Positions 63,433-64,000 of a stretch of 64,000 nucleotides of DNA are shown one piece after another (position 1 is the stretch's first letter; each line of letters opens with the position of its first letter). The stretch comes from Echinicola vietnamensis DSM 17526. GTDB taxonomy: Bacteria; Bacteroidota; Bacteroidia; Cytophagales; Cyclobacteriaceae. A model generated the notes under the pieces. It saw only the letters and a list, made by a program, of their open reading frames with translations, did no database searches and was not told the DNA's origin. The stretch lies in contig NC_019904.1 of NCBI RefSeq assembly GCF_000325705.1, positions 4,094,001 through 4,158,000 on the forward strand. The letters are read 5' to 3'. The position numbers and the translations under genes are program-made.

Positions 63433-64000
63433 TATAAAATAAGGGTTGGTTTAAAACTAATTCAATATAGTTAAAATTGATTTATTATTAGTAAAAATAG
63501 GTATATTTAGTATTTATTGTGTGATTATAGTAGTAAACATGCGATTATTGTTGATAAGTAACAGTTTCGGGTTAGATTGTATATTCACTTTGTTATTAAA
63601 ATTCTTTATGTGTATCCGGAATCTTACACGTACTCAATTATGGGCAAAACATCATATCAGGATAAAGGATGACCCTTGGTATGTCCGGTTTTAACAGTAT
63701 GGTGTAGGCCGTTAAGAAAGGGAGCTAGCTCGCGTCGTGGAGCAGCGAGATCCGCTCACTTTTAGGCAGGAACCATGCTGTTAAAATTAAATTGGGAAAT
63801 TATCCGTTGTCGCATGGACAAATGTCCTTCCCAATTTAAAGGGCATCCCACAGGCCTAGATTTTTTACCTACTTTTTCATCAATGGAAAAAGTAGGAAAG
63901 GATCCAAAACCCATAGAATATTGCTTTATATGCAACATGGCGAATACTCATAAAATTCTTATATTTCAATAAGTTAAGCGCAATGGAGGGAATTAATTAA
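63433..64000. other. Gene-free stretch with repeat-like hairpins
   Basis: 568 bp without a credible gene. A 65-codon frame at 63775-63972 runs through two hairpins and looks spurious. Structured parts: a 12-bp inverted repeat TTAAATTGGGAA / TTCCCAATTTAA (about 63787-63838) and the hairpin CCTACTTTTTC / GAAAAAGTAGG (63868-63896). The second resembles a dispersed repeat I have seen in other Cyclobacteriaceae-type genomes (memory, not checked). Confidence 0.45.
63868..63896. repeat. Dispersed-repeat-like hairpin
   Basis: 11-bp perfect arms CCTACTTTTTC / GAAAAAGTAGG around the loop ATCAATG. A T-rich stretch on the left and A-rich on the right suggest either a bidirectional terminator or a REP-like repeat. 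Confidence 0.5.

Noticed and set aside
63775..63972. 65-codon frame on the plus strand
   Set aside because: It runs through two inverted repeats, has no domain, unusual composition and no neighbour logic; most likely spurious.

Overview
The window looks like chromosome of a Bacteroidota bacterium, most likely order Cytophagales and family Cyclobacteriaceae (Echinicola, Cyclobacterium or Algoriphagus-like). This rests on two SusC/SusD pairs, an ECF sigma/FecR pair, FISUMP and DUF4136/DUF2911/DUF4861 proteins, many lipoproteins with acidic or Asn residues after the lipobox Cys, weak Shine-Dalgarno signals, and several TAnnTTTG-type -7 elements. I saw no rRNA, tRNA, CRISPR array, transposase or phage gene. 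The genus is an inference.

Layout. 1-7.3 kb: the start of an alpha-2-macroglobulin-like protein (cut by the window edge), a small hypothetical, and a 1453-residue polytopic protein with a Cache-like sensor region and a degenerate NTPase-like cytoplasmic part. 7.3-9.9 kb: a minus-strand cluster of three lipoproteins and one outer-membrane barrel. 10.1-14.5 kb: PIG-L deacetylase, a 34-residue single-TM protein and a sodium:solute symporter, joined by 4-bp overlaps and closed by a strong terminator. 14.5-19.7 kb: DUF2911 protein, then a 3-methyladenine glycosylase/hydroxyacid dehydrogenase/universal stress protein run, a TPR protein and a lipoprotein.

19.8-30.5 kb: housekeeping and envelope block: holA, a 1000-residue TPR protein, a plug-less TonB-receptor-like barrel, a SPOR protein, ExbB, ExbD, TonB, folC and trmB. 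The ExbB-ExbD-TonB trio would energise outer-membrane receptors such as the two SusC proteins further along.

31.4-44.1 kb: first SusCD locus, with its own ECF sigma factor and FecR anti-sigma factor, SusC, SusD, a phosphodiester glycosidase, a TIG+NHL propeller lipoprotein, and then a protein that fuses the same glycosidase and propeller domains. A PiT phosphate transporter follows. The combination suggests use of a glycan with phosphodiester-linked sugars.

44.1-47 kb: two tandem FISUMP lipoproteins with nearly identical leaders. 47.2-60.9 kb: second SusCD locus: LacI regulator, secreted metallophosphoesterase, YidK-like symporter, SusC, SusD, a secreted lyase-like protein and a DUF4861 protein. 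Two near-identical 14-bp palindromes, upstream of the phosphoesterase/symporter pair and upstream of susC, probably are the LacI-family operators tying it together. A MITE-like element lies between susD and the lyase-like gene. The window ends with a thioredoxin-fold protein, an OmpA-family protein and a gene-free stretch with repeat-like hairpins.
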